Translations under genes and position numbers: made by a program
Shown: in pieces, positions 22,187-32,959 of the stretch
How the letters are laid out: every line of letters begins with the position of its first letter
Numbering within the stretch: position 1 is the first letter of the stretch
The notes under the pieces: model-generated
What the model saw: the letters and a program-made list of their open reading frames with translations, nothing else
Databases searched by the model: none
What the model was told of the DNA's origin: nothing
Assembly (NCBI GenBank): GCA_001574975.1
Contig: KQ965838.1
Coordinates: forward strand, 103,460 to 167,459
Direction: 5' to 3'
DNA: 64,000 nt
From: Gonapodya prolifera JEL478
Taxonomy: Eukaryota; Monoblepharomycota; Monoblepharidomycetes; Monoblepharidales; Gonapodyaceae

Positions 22187-23818
22187 CTACCCGACGACCA
22201 TCTCTGCCCACTCTTTCAACCCTTCGACCACCTCTCCAACGGCCTCTCTGTTCTGCTTGTGCACCACGAGTCGCACAACTTCACCCTTATCCCCGTACCC
22301 TGTTCCCACCCTGACCCTCCTCCTCTCCCACATATGCCTCGCCCAGTCGTCCGCCGTAAGCTTTCCCCTCTCCTCCGCCGTCCCTGTTGTGCCCGAAACG
22401 GCCCGCCCGGAGCTCTCGTTTGCGGAAGCTAGCAGACGCCCAAGATCTGCCCAGACCATGTTGGTTTGAGTGGGCGCTGCGAGGCGGACGAGGGAGGACG
22501 TTGACGAAGAGGATCCGAGGGTAGACAGCTGGGCGGCAAGGGACGAGGCGGCGAAGTGGTCATAATGAAGCCCTGGGAGAGAGCTCTTGAGAGAGTGGAG
22601 GCAGGCGGAGGCGAGGGGACCTGATTGACGCCAGCTGTGAGGTTGAGAGGTTCGAGTAACAGACAGGTGGCTTCACGTGTGAACAGGGAGAACCTACCCG
22701 CCACCGATGACTTTGCGTAAGCGACGTACTCGACCTATAAATTCTTCTGAGCCTGTCAATACGGACCCAATCGGAGCTCCAAGACCTGACGTTGAGTTCC
22801 GATGATGTCAACGGCATCTGATACCCCTTGCTCGCAGCTAGCTCCCCCACCGACCTTTCGAGAAGCAGAGGCTCGCGCTATCCACTGTCGCGCCATAATC
22901 TCCCAAAAGTCTCTTGATTTTCTCCATCCTCGTCCCGTCTCCTGCGATGTTGGCTCGGTGTCCTCGGCCGGCGTTCATGTCTCGGGCGGCGATGGCCGCC
23001 ACGGCGTTCCACAGACGGGCGCCATCGAGGTGGACTGGGAGGTGGGGATACGGGTGAGAAGCGGTACGCGGTAGGATGGTGGAGGAGGTGAAGTTATGGA
23101 GGCCCTGGAGAGAGCCTAGTGAGTGGATCTGGGGATGGGAGAAAGGAGAAGGGGGGGAGAGACGGCCGCGCAAAACGCGGGACACATGAAGCGCGAGTTG
23201 AAGAAGAGTGAGTAAGGTCTCTGTAACCTGGTCACCAATGCGCTCATTTCGATGCCGACTCACTGTCCCATCGAGGGTATTTTCGACACACACCAACCTC
23301 GTCGGTGCGACATGCGTGTCAGACTCGTCCCGTATCAATGCCTGAGAGACGTCGGAGGCGTCCAAGTGGGACCATCGGGAAGGCTCAGACGGTTCAGAAG
23401 GGAGTACAGGGATGACAGTGGCCCCTGAGAACACATGCGACGAGGTAATTGCTAATCTCTCTGTTTTTTTTTTCGAATTGCATCGCTTACCGGACAGAAA
23501 GCTGACCCCACCAGCCTCCCACTTCCAGATGTGGGACCTGGCATCGACAACTACTGTTGTTGGCAACCTGCCCCACGGGACAAGGTGGGCGGCAACTGCG
23601 AGCTGGTTAGCCATTGATCCTGATACGACGAAGCATGCGGCGTCCTTCCCGAGAAAGTCCGCTACAGTCCGTTCAAGGAGTTTCGTGTCCCCATCCTCCC
23701 CAAGAACGTCGTCGCCCATGGACGAGGAGATCATGGAGGCAAGCATTGGAGGGTCCGGGTGGGTGGCTGTATCCGATCTAAAGTCGACAAAATCGAGCGG
23801 CCGGTATGAGTGGTTCAA
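22187..23818 (-). CDS. Low-specificity L-threonine aldolase
   Basis: This PLP enzyme cleaves L-threonine or L-allo-threonine to glycine and acetaldehyde (yeast Gly1 type). Minus exons 23818-23491, 23424-23264, 23128-22855, 22785-22698 and 22634-22187 join to 1299 nt, 432 residues. Motifs: [17 protein letters not shown] at the N-terminus, [10 protein letters not shown]-like [28 protein letters not shown] with the PLP-contacting Asp, and [12 protein letters not shown] with the Schiff-base lysine, formed at the third junction. [17 protein letters not shown] forms at the fourth. The segment around [19 protein letters not shown] is longer than usual, and the C-terminus has a Ser-rich loop (around [13 protein letters not shown]). 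The 135-nt intron before exon 3 could hide a short extra exon, since the usual PLPQ stretch is missing there. Confidence 0.88.
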
Positions 23819-24250
23819 TGGTGTTGTTGGTCGTTTGGTAGGTAGTATTCGAGATAGATGGTCCTATCCGACATAAAACAGGGATTTTGTGGCAAGATTG
23901 ATGTAATTTAAAAGTTTCATATTGAGAAAACGGCGAACGGACCACAATATGAATGCCCAAAACACTTCTTGTGACTCACCCCCCCAGCGGTTGCGAATGA
24001 GCGTCTGGCGATGCGGGGAGTCGCCAGCATTGACCGTGAACTTGCTGCTCTCATTGCAATCACTGGTGCGCAGCTGACAGTTCCCTGCAACATTGAGATC
24101 AGATGTGCTACTGCGGCCAGACATTCGTTGGGTTGGTTAGGTTTGGAGACTTCTCCTTGGGAAAGTGCAATGAGCCCACGATATTTACGGAGAAGCTAAG
24201 TGATGTTCTTTCGATATCATACAGTCCCATACATGTACACTCCGATTTCA
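23819..24250. other. Intergenic region
   Basis: This separates the start of threonine aldolase from the stop of the next minus-strand gene. I see no coding or structural signal. Confidence 0.35.
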
Positions 24251-27096
24251 TCATACGTCTCCAACCGACACCCCAACAACATTCTTCAAGGAGACTACCT
24301 CCCCAGATTCATCGTCGTATAGTTGCAAAGGGCCAATCTGGTGGGTGCCTGGCTTGATCGGAAGGAAGTGAAGCTCGATTTGGCGCACGCTGTTCGACGG
24401 GAGGAGGCTACCGTGCAATGTCGTGGTAAGTACGTTAGACAAGTTTAACGCAGACGCACATACCCTATGCGAACATCGTTCTCGAGACAAACGAGGGCGG
24501 CGTCCCGCCGTTCCTTCTCCGCCCATCTGGCAAGAAACTCTGGGAGTGGGCATGACCACAATTGGGTGGGATTCCGCAAGGTATGTGAGTTCGTTCATCC
24601 GTTTTTGTGCGATCGTGGGAGCAGGAATTTAGCAAGAAAGGATACTCAATCAGAAAGAAGTGGCAAACACACACCTGCATCTCCAAGTCCCCCTTCCTCT
24701 GCTCTCGCAGCCAGCACACCTTTACCATCACTCGCGCTGAAAAGTCCAGTGCCTCTCCCAGCCAGCCTGATGGTCACGCACCGCCCCACAGGTGTTCGGT
24801 TTACGACGGTAACGAGAACCTTAAAGATGCGCCGCACTACCACATCGGAGGGCACTGGATCATTAGTGAGACAGAGTGCAAAATAGTGCATTGTTGCGAT
24901 TAATGAAAGTATTGTGGAAGCAGATACACTGAACCGTAAACATCAACATTCGCTCACCTACAAACCCCACCTCAAGCCCATCCATGCCCCCATCGCCCTC
25001 ACCCTCGCTTTCTCTCAACAATCCACCCTGATTTTTTTCTGGTTTCCGTCCGTCCTTTGCCCATCCCACCAACTTTGTCCCAACGACCTCCCATTCCCAC
25101 CTTCCACGAACCATTTGTCCCGCAACCCCCGCAACTTTGGGAACACACGAAACATCCACCTTGATTAATCCGTCTACCGCGCCATCCTCCACGATCGCCT
25201 CGAACACCCACGCCACGGCATCGCCGTGCCCAATCTGCCAAACGTCTTCCCCAACCTCCCCAACCCGCCGGGCAGGAAGACCCCCGACGGAAACTTTCAG
25301 AGATTCCACAAGTACAGGCCACCGGCCCGACGGAGTAGCTTCCAAGGAAAGACGGACGCGGTGGGGAAGGTCGGCCGGAGGGGGAAGGGACGTAGCCCGA
25401 AAGGTGAGGGCGGGGACCAGGGGCACTGTGCGAGAGGCAGAGCGGCGGGGAGCCGTGGGAGGAATGGCAGCAGCAACGGGGGTTGCGGATGAGAGGCGCA
25501 TGTGGTGGGTCGGAGGTGTTGGAAACGCTGGGTCTGCAATCCACATGAAGTTTCAAGTCTACAAATGAACACTTAAAACACACACATACCTCCTGCAATA
25601 CCTTCGAGAAGGTTTGCCGATTCATCCAACCCCCATCCGGGTGCGGGAGCTCCCACTACTGTTGGGTCGAGCAGGACCCCTCGCCCCGCCGAAGGTTGGC
25701 GAATTGATGCAACGCACGAGACAATAAGGTTGGGAGAGGGAGAAGGCCGCGGTAGACGAACAGGCGGAGGGACTGACGGTTCCAAAGATAACGGTGAGGG
25801 GTGCCCTCATCACGACGGCAGTCAAACTCACCGACTGCTACTTTCCCCAACACAACCCCCCAGCCTTCTACCGCGTTCACGCACGCCCATCGCCCCTTCG
25901 CTTTAGGATCCCACGTGTATGCGAACACCACGTCCTCGCGGTCACCCTGGAACAGCGCCGTTGCCATCCCCGGACTGCCCTGTTGCATCGCTCCAGCACC
26001 CATCGAAGGCCCTGCCGCTCCACTACCACCTCCACCGAGAGACCCGCCTGTGTCTGATCGCACGATGTTGGCTTTCCCTCCGGATGTGCCTGAGCCCGAC
26101 CTGTCAAGCGCTTGCGATGCTGATGGGCGGGTCAGGCGAGGTGGTGAAGGGGAGGTGCGTTTGGCGGTGGGTCGGGTGCTGGGAGGCGCAAGGGGAGTGG
26201 ATGAAATGCGAGAAGAGGGGGAGGTCGGGCTGGGTAAACCTTGGTGGCGAGGGTAGGAGGGTGCAGTGCGGGGATGTGACGAAGGGACGGATGGAAGAGC
26301 GGGGGAGGTGGTAAGCTGGGTCGGGGTAGAATGAACCAAGAGAATCGCTCAGCGCTCCTGGGAGGCTTGACCGCCAATGCCCTTCACTGACCAGTGCAAC
26401 GTGCGATGGTCTCCACCAGGTTCAGTGAGAGAGTGCAGCGGCAGTGACTTCCAGCGTCCGATTTGCACTTCCCAGTGTCTCAAGCACGTGCCACGTGCAG
26501 ATTATCTTCCACTTATGGAAACTCTGATTGGGAACTCACTTCAGGAACTGGTCTCCCCGAGCCCAGTTGCCCACCCTTGGACGAAAACGAGCTCTCGCGT
26601 GTAACTCGCGTCCTTTGCTCGACGAGTGCAGCAGAAACGGCGAGGTCGACCCACTCAAGCAGACCGTGCAAGAGGTGTCCCAAGTGTGTAGGAAGCCGGA
26701 AAATGATTGCCACGTTGACAGCTTCACCTTTTTAGTCGCATTCAAATCGATTCACCCCACAGAGCACCGACAGCAAGACCAGCGGTTTCAGCATGAGGTT
26801 GAGTATCAGAATCCAGGAAGCTTCCCGCTTTCCACTTCATAACACTCACCGCTCATTACACAGCTCCTCTGTCCCGCCCGCACAATGTCCGCTGCAGCCG
26901 CCAGGGCCTCATTGCTAGGCAGCTCGCCGAAATTGATTGAAAACCGTGCGTCTGTCGCCGCGATCGCAATGTCGACGCTGCATTCGCCGAGTAGGGCTTC
27001 CGCTTCGCTCCAGGTGAGAGAGATTGGTGCCGATGGAGAAGAAGACGAAGACGCAGGCGCGAGAGACGTAGAGGTGGCGACATCTGGATGGTCCAT
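24251..27096 (-). CDS. Putative trafficking protein, C-terminus resembling TRAPP-II subunit Trs65
   Basis: Several minus-strand exons appear to belong to one gene. The first is 27096-26850 (starts MDHPDVATSTS, Ala/Ser-rich). The second is 26728-26540 (EAVNVAIIFRLPTHLGHLL). A Ser/Pro-rich block at about 26320-25810 ends in DVVFAYTWDPKAKGRWACVN. Blocks at about 25790-25580, 25520-24920 and 24860-24650 follow. The last exon, about 24480-24251, ends SLKNVVGVSVGDV-stop. The C-terminal layout, two immunoglobulin-like strand clusters with VVNRTP and then HFLPIKPGTHQIGPLQLYDD, resembles the end of fungal Trs65. That subunit stabilises TRAPP-II at the late Golgi. The match is by memory of the family pattern and is weak. 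Exon edges between 26540 and 26300 could not be fixed. The start lies 57 nt beyond the stop of the chromate transporter. Confidence 0.4.
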
Positions 27097-27152
27097 GATT
27101 GCGAACAGCCCAAAATTCATCCGTGTCACACTCTTATACATTTACATCACAA

Positions 27153-29269
27153 CTATCGCACGGCATACTCGATGATCCCTGCCACACCTCCAAGTAGAAC
27201 CACAAGCGGGCTTGAAATTCTTAAATAACCAACTCCAACGAATGCTGCGGAGCTCAACGCGACGTACACGGGGTAGTCCCCCACGCTTCGCGAGAGACAG
27301 CTGCTGGTTCCTACTGGTGTGACTCCTTTGCGCCAGAGTCCGTAGAAAGCAGAAAAGAGCAGCCCGACAGCGGCGGAGTTGAAGCCGGAGAAAATGAGCC
27401 GCGATAACGGGTGTGAACGGAGACGGGACCAGAGAGGGAGCACTGATGTGATGAGGACTAGTGTGGGGTGAGGTGTTAACAGAGAAGGTGCTGATGTGGT
27501 GAACAATGCGCACTCACTCAGTCCGGGCCCAAACAACCCGATCCAGCACAGAATCGCAGCGATCGCACCACTAGGTGCTCCTTTCATTGCGACGGCACCA
27601 AAGTATCCTGCACCAAAAGAGTTTCGTTCAGGGCGAAAAGATTTGCACGTACATAAGCACAACGTACCAGAAAAGTTGTACACGGGACCGGGAATGGCGT
27701 TCGTCACCGCTACCCCGACAATAAAGTCGGACTCCTTCATGAGCGCGTGGTCGCCGCTGGTGAGCCAGTTTTGAAGCAACGGTACCACAACCGCCAGTCC
27801 GCCAAATGAGACGCAACCGGTGAACCAAAAGGTGAAGAGGAGGAGAATGGGAATGGGGAGAGATGCAGGACGAAGAGTGGCAGGTGCGGCGGAAGCAGCA
27901 AAGAATAGTACCCAAACAATCACAAGAGCGATCCCTTTGAAAAACGTAAGAGGTAAGAAATGTATCAAACAATTTCCGCGGGAACTTCTCTACCTTGCCT
28001 CGAGGTCAAGGGAATGGTGGGTTGATCATTTTCAGTCTCGCGAGCTGTCTGAGACCGTGATCTCGACGGCGGCCTCTTGCCTTCCTGCTCCTCCTTGAGA
28101 ACACTACCGCGCTCACAGTCAGGCGCAACTTGATGTGGTTGCGCGTGGGACTCGAATTGTGGCAAGTGGACGTCCTCTTCGTCGACATCCATAGTGTCAA
28201 TCTCGGGCACGATTTGAAGCTCAGCCCCATAGCTCAAATTAAATGAGAGGTTTCCTTCGTCGGCATCAGGTAAGCATGATGTAGAATCCGCTCCTGTGTA
28301 ATCCACCCTCGACCGCCTCCGCGTAATGACGCGATCATTTGGTGCTGGTTGAAGCGACATCACGTCATGTCCCGTCGTCGCCAAGGGCTCCGTCTTGCCT
28401 TCCTTTTTCCATTGTCGACGAAATTCTTTCAGGTGATTGCTGCCCGACGCCCAATTTTTGACGTACTCTGCGGAAACAGTGACGAGAGCTCCACCGACCA
28501 TAATGACTGGAAACACGTATGGTGCTGAGATGTTGATACCAAGAGCAAATGCGACGAGGGCAATGATGCGAGCGAGCGAGGTCGTGATAAGGGTTCTCGA
28601 TAGGCGATACGCAGCCAGAGCGAGGAGACCCAGGGCTGCAGCAACTAGAGCAAACGGTTGTGGTAACATCCATGCGTACGTGAGTTGGAAATGAAGTACA
28701 TACTGATGCCGTTTTCCGTATAAATCAGCCAAGATGGTAGACCGTCACCTGTTGACCCGACCACCATTCCGAGAGTGGTGAGAACAATAAACCCTGGAAG
28801 GCACCAAACCAGAAAGCCAATTATCGCAGGCAACAAGCCTGCCCTTGTCATGGCAATGCTATACACAAGCATCGCATTGCCGGGTCCTGGGAATGCCTGC
28901 TCGCAATCAAGCTTTAAGTTCGTCGGAAAAGGAAGACACTGTACCCACTTGTGAGATTGCAAAAAGTTCGGCGAAAATAGTGTCGTTCAGCCTGCAGATA
29001 ACGAAAGGTAATCATGAGCGATGCTACGAATACGGGATTCTTTCAGCAGGAAGGATTTGTCCGACCAACCATTTTCGTTTAACGACAAATATTTCATGAT
29101 AGACGGCGACCTAGATGATGGGTTTCAGGATGGTTCCGATGGTGCGTTGAAAGTTTCCCCACACCTGAGCAGCGCCGCCGAAGGACACAAAGGCAAGCGG
29201 GAAATACACTTGAACGATCTCCCACACGCGCGACGCCAACGTGGATGTCATTGCCTCGAGATTCGACAT
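27153..29269 (-). CDS. Chromate ion transporter (CHR family, two-domain long form)
   Basis: CHR proteins export chromate by proton antiport. Fungal members are poorly studied. Eight minus exons (29269-29165, 29110-29070, 28991-28949, 28896-28704, 28644-27994, 27934-27668, 27607-27518, 27457-27153) sum to 1695 nt, 564 residues. Each half carries the family signature. The first has FPLAFVSFGGAAQ, RKWLNDTIFAELFAISQAFP and GPGNAMLV. The second has FTFWFTGCVSFGGLAVVVPL, then SDFIVGVAVTNAIPGPVYNF. Small exons 2 and 3 (41 and 43 nt) are needed to restore RKWL-NDTIFAEL. Between the halves is a hydrophilic segment of about 140 residues (roughly 28420-27995), rich in Ser, Arg, Asp and Glu, which is far larger than a normal inter-domain loop. 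The plasma membrane or an inner membrane is the likely site. Confidence 0.85.
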
Positions 29270-30184
29270 GAAATGCAAAGGTCGAACAGTCTGCTGTGCC
29301 TCACCACCTTGGTACGGAAGCAAAGCAAATGAAAGCTAAAGCAGCCGCGTCTCGCTACGATTTCGCCCAGAGGATTTATCAACCCCCCTTGCGGACAACA
29401 GATGCATTCGGTTCGGTTTGGAATGGCACGAAACACATCACAGTCACCCTGTCTTCGTCTTTCGAAACAATGCCCTTGGAGCTGTTTGGATCCTGGGCTG
29501 AACACCGACCGGCCCTTGTTTGGTATGTCGTCTCCGTATTGGAGCAGTGACGGGGACTTGTGTTCACGAAAGATAGGGGAATCATCTTGTCTGTCGCCTC
29601 TGCAAGGTCACCGACTGATCGTAGAGGAACACAATCGACGTGATAACTAATGAGGGGAATTCCGGGTATTGATGTCCTACGTTCGCTTTCTGTGGAATGA
29701 AATGAAATCGCTCTATGTAAATGCGCAGGACTCGGAAGACTCGGAAGGCGGGCATGCCCGGTCCACCCCGCTCAGTCTTTTGTGCGGTTGCAGCATACTG
29801 TGCAAAAAGCTCTCTTTCCCGTCACGTTCACGCAATGTAAGTGAGTCGTGAGATACCCAGATTCTGTCCGACTGGACACCGCACTGTAAAAGAAGAAGAG
29901 TCGATCCAATCTATAGATATAATCATCGCTAGTGTACAGTAGCGGCCTCGTCGTCATCGGTGCCTCAACAACTCAAAAACGCGGCACGGTGACCCAGCCA
30001 CGCCGGAGTCCGGGTGGACCTGGAGGTCGAAAAATGGTCCCTCCCAGCTCATAACTCTTCCCCACAACAACACTTCCAAATCGCCACCTTCCTACAGTCC
30101 TCTGCTCTCTCTTCCCCACAACTCCCCGTTCGGACACTCCCGGAGACCTCCCCCGCTCCCTGTCTCCCCCTCTCCCGCCATCTC
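29270..30184. promoter_or_regulatory. Divergent intergenic region
   Basis: These 915 nt lie between the divergent chromate transporter and Reg1-like genes. Short frames on both strands lack family motifs. The part next to 30184 is pyrimidine-rich, as often seen before fungal transcription starts. Nothing else stands out. Confidence 0.35.
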
Positions 30185-32545
30185 ATGCCCCAAGACCAGT
30201 ACTCCACCGTCGTCCTCCCGCCGGTGGCTGTCGCCGATGACGCCGATCAGATATTCGAGGAGCGTGCGCTCGCCGTGCAGCTCGGGCAGTCGCACGTCGA
30301 CTACCTGTCGCATGCCTTGGACGAAAGGGACCTACAGAAAAGCTGGCGGTACGCCAACAAGCACAGGGACCTCATTTTCAACGGGAGGAGACTCGAGGTG
30401 CGTAAGAGCCTTGTTCGTGGCCGGGAATAGTGGATACAGGGTTGACAGGAGGAGAGAGTGTGTTGTCGGCCAGGTGTCACCCGGTCCGACCGGCGTATCA
30501 ATCGCATCACTGATGGGAGATTTGCCCCCACCGAGGGGTGCAATTGGCGCTGTGCATGATGAGGATCATTCTCTAACCGTATTTGCCTTCGCCCTGCCCG
30601 TGCGTCCCCGGTTCAGAATGCTTCATGGCGACGATGGTTTCAGGAGAAGTTTCACCTCAGGAAACTGGACCCAGCGGACTTAAACTGGTGAGTGTCTATT
30701 TTGGAAAACCGAGTTGTGTCGTGCGCTCTCTGACAAGATGATCGTGATTCGTCCTGCAAATGTGACACGCCTTGGTTTTACTGATGGCGTAATAAAATCT
30801 CGGCTGACCTCTCACACCACTTTCCCTCTCGCACCAACGCAACCTCTAGGTCCAAAGACTCGGACATCACATGGCTCTACGGCCCTATCTTCAACGCCAC
30901 CGCACCCGACCTCCCACCTCTATCTCGCCCGCCCTCCTCCCATCTCCCAGACATGCACCCGACGCGGTCGGCCGACATCCCCCTTGCATCTCTCGCCCCG
31001 CCACCTCCCCCGACACCTTCGTCAGGCCCGCCCGGCGGCCGCTACTTCCCAACGTCCCCTTCGTCACCCTACCCGGACCCAACGGACGCCTCAGCACGCC
31101 CGCCCCGACTCAAACCGGCCCTCAAGCGGCGTGACCCGGCTGATATTCTTTCTGTCATCCGCCGCGAGCGCGAGTGGCTCACCCAGGGCGCCGTGGACGA
31201 TGCGCCGTACGTGGCGCCCAACGAGACGTCTGCCGCGTGTGGGCGCATGGCGCCCTCGGCGGGGCTTTCTGTAGACCAAGGGCGGCCGCCACTGCAGAAA
31301 TCACGCTCGTCGACCGACTTTTCGAGTGGGGCCAGGGGAAGGTACACCTCCACCGTCCCCCCGCCTGCAACGGTGACGCCCACATCGGCTGGCGCGCCGT
31401 CGTCGCACCCCGTGCCCGTTTCCCGCGCGCCGTCCTTGCGACGGGTGCCCAGCGTGGGGAGTGCCGGTGCGGGCGCACACAGGGTGGTGTCGCTGGCGTC
31501 GATGGGGTCGTCGACGTCCACAACTGGGACGGGGACCGGTACGGCCACGGGGACGACGGGCACGGCGTCTGCGTCTGCGTCGTCGCTGGCGGGGCGGCGG
31601 TCGGTGTCGGAGGCGTCGTTGGGGGAGTCGGCGGCGCGGCATATCCGGTTCAATCGGCGGGTCGAGAAGCTGTTTTTCGATGCAGGCGAGGCGAGGACGA
31701 TGGGTGGGAGCAGGAGCGTTGGTGAGGGAGGCGAGGGCGGCGCGGTGCGGTTCATTAGTGGCGACGATCCCGCGAGCGACGATGAGGACGACGAGGACCA
31801 GGGCGTGGTCATGGCGGCCAAGGCCGGGCGGCATTTACGAAGAGGGTCGGTTGGTGCCGGAAAGCTTTTGAGACGGACAGCGTCGGCGGCGGATGTGGAG
31901 CAGCGGGGCGGGCTGGTGGCGATCCGGCAGATCAAGTCCGCGGCGGGGTTCGGTGCGGGTGCTGGTGCCTCGCATGTCGCCGCCGATCATGACGACGAGG
32001 ACGAGGATGGTGAGATGGTCGTCGGTGTTGGGGTGGAACGGGATGAAAACGGCAACGAGGAGAGCGAGGACGACGCCGAAGAGCCCCTGTTGAGTTTTGG
32101 AGCTGGGAGCAACAAGGCGGCGTCCCCCTCCCCGTCACTCTCGAGAGAAAAGCCGGGAGCGGGCGTGCGTCATCCTGCTCCTGCTGTTCCGGGGACCCCG
32201 CCTTCTGCCGAGCGTACGGTGCCGTCTCGTGGAATGGGTGGAAGAGCGGAGCCGGAGGTGGTGGTTGTCGGGTTTGTGGGTGCGGTGGGACCGGGTGAAG
32301 ATGGGGACCTCCTGACGTCGACGTCGACGGGCCAGGATGATACCTCAGCACGAGGAGGAGGCGAGTCGAGTGGATTCGACGAAAGAAAAAGGGTCGTGGA
32401 TGCCGATACGGAGGGGGACAGGGTGGGGAACGGGACTGTTGGCTCGTATTCGGACCCGGTGGCGTCGTCTGTGTGGCGCCGAATAGTTGACATTGCGCTG
32501 ACTGTGTGGGACGTAATTGAGTGGATGGTGCTGCGATGGGCGTGA
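30185..32545 (+). CDS. Reg1/Hex2-type protein phosphatase 1 regulatory subunit (GATA-like N-terminal domain)
   Basis: Reg1-type proteins target PP1 (Glc7) to the Snf1/AMPK pathway and glucose repression. Exons 30185-30397, 30617-30687 and 30850-32545 join in frame to about 659 residues. The N-terminal domain reads DYLSHALDERDLQKSWRYAN, then NGRRLENASWRRWFQEKF at the first junction and LNWSKDSDITWLYGPIF at the second. This is the fungal GATA-like/DUF1752 domain in the form found in Reg1 proteins. Around 31640-31680 comes ARHIRFNRRVEKLFFDAGE, matching the Reg1 block that holds the PP1-docking site. The rest is low complexity with Ser/Thr/Gly and acidic tracts (31760-31800, 31985-32085) and is probably disordered. 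The upstream in-frame ATG at 30014 would add 57 Ser/Pro-rich residues. 30185 was preferred. The third exon is very GC-rich. Confidence 0.78.
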
Positions 32546-32959
32546 AGTTGGAGGTGGAGGTGGAGGTGGAGGCAGAGGGATGGTCAAGTACTATTTCAAC
32601 ACACACTGTACAGGGAACAAAAGTTCAATCGTTTTGCTTATTGACGTGGATGCACTGGCTTACTTCATTGGTACGACGTGGCCACGGGGCTTACGTCAGC
32701 GCTTACAGGGATTCGGTGAGCATTAGAATCGAGCACGACGAGTGGAATCCGAGCATCGGGATATCGAAAAGAAGCTGAGAAAGAAGAGAATGCGATGAGA
32801 GAGAGAGATAATTGTTATTTACGCGTGGGGAACGCAGATCGAAAAGTGTGCGGCTAAAGAGTAATAAACGCGCGTGCCATGGTCCACGGTCCCTTTTAAG
32901 GCAGCGTGCTTTTCATCTCCACTTTTCGCCATCGTCACGCCACTCTCTCGCCTCTCCCA
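32546..32959. promoter_or_regulatory. Intergenic region upstream of MFS gene
   Basis: This is non-coding sequence between two plus-strand genes. Short GA-rich runs (GAGAGAGAGA near 32800) are visible. No further signal was recognised. Confidence 0.35.

Noticed and set aside
21150-22211. 353-codon minus-strand frame over the GPDH gene
   Set aside because: Nine phase-consistent GPDH exons cover the plus strand here. The antisense frame also crosses introns and has no recognisable motif.
27996-29330. Reading the chromate transporter N-terminus as interrupted by a stop (…KPII-stop)
   Set aside because: A 54-nt intron (29164-29111) removes the stop, and two small exons then restore the conserved RKWL…FAELFA block with an exact multiple-of-three total.
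31069-32606. Minus-strand open frames of 177-288 codons opposite the Reg1-like gene
   Set aside because: The region is very GC-rich, which depletes stop codons on both strands. Only the plus frame links by splicing to the GATA-like domain and holds the PP1-docking block.
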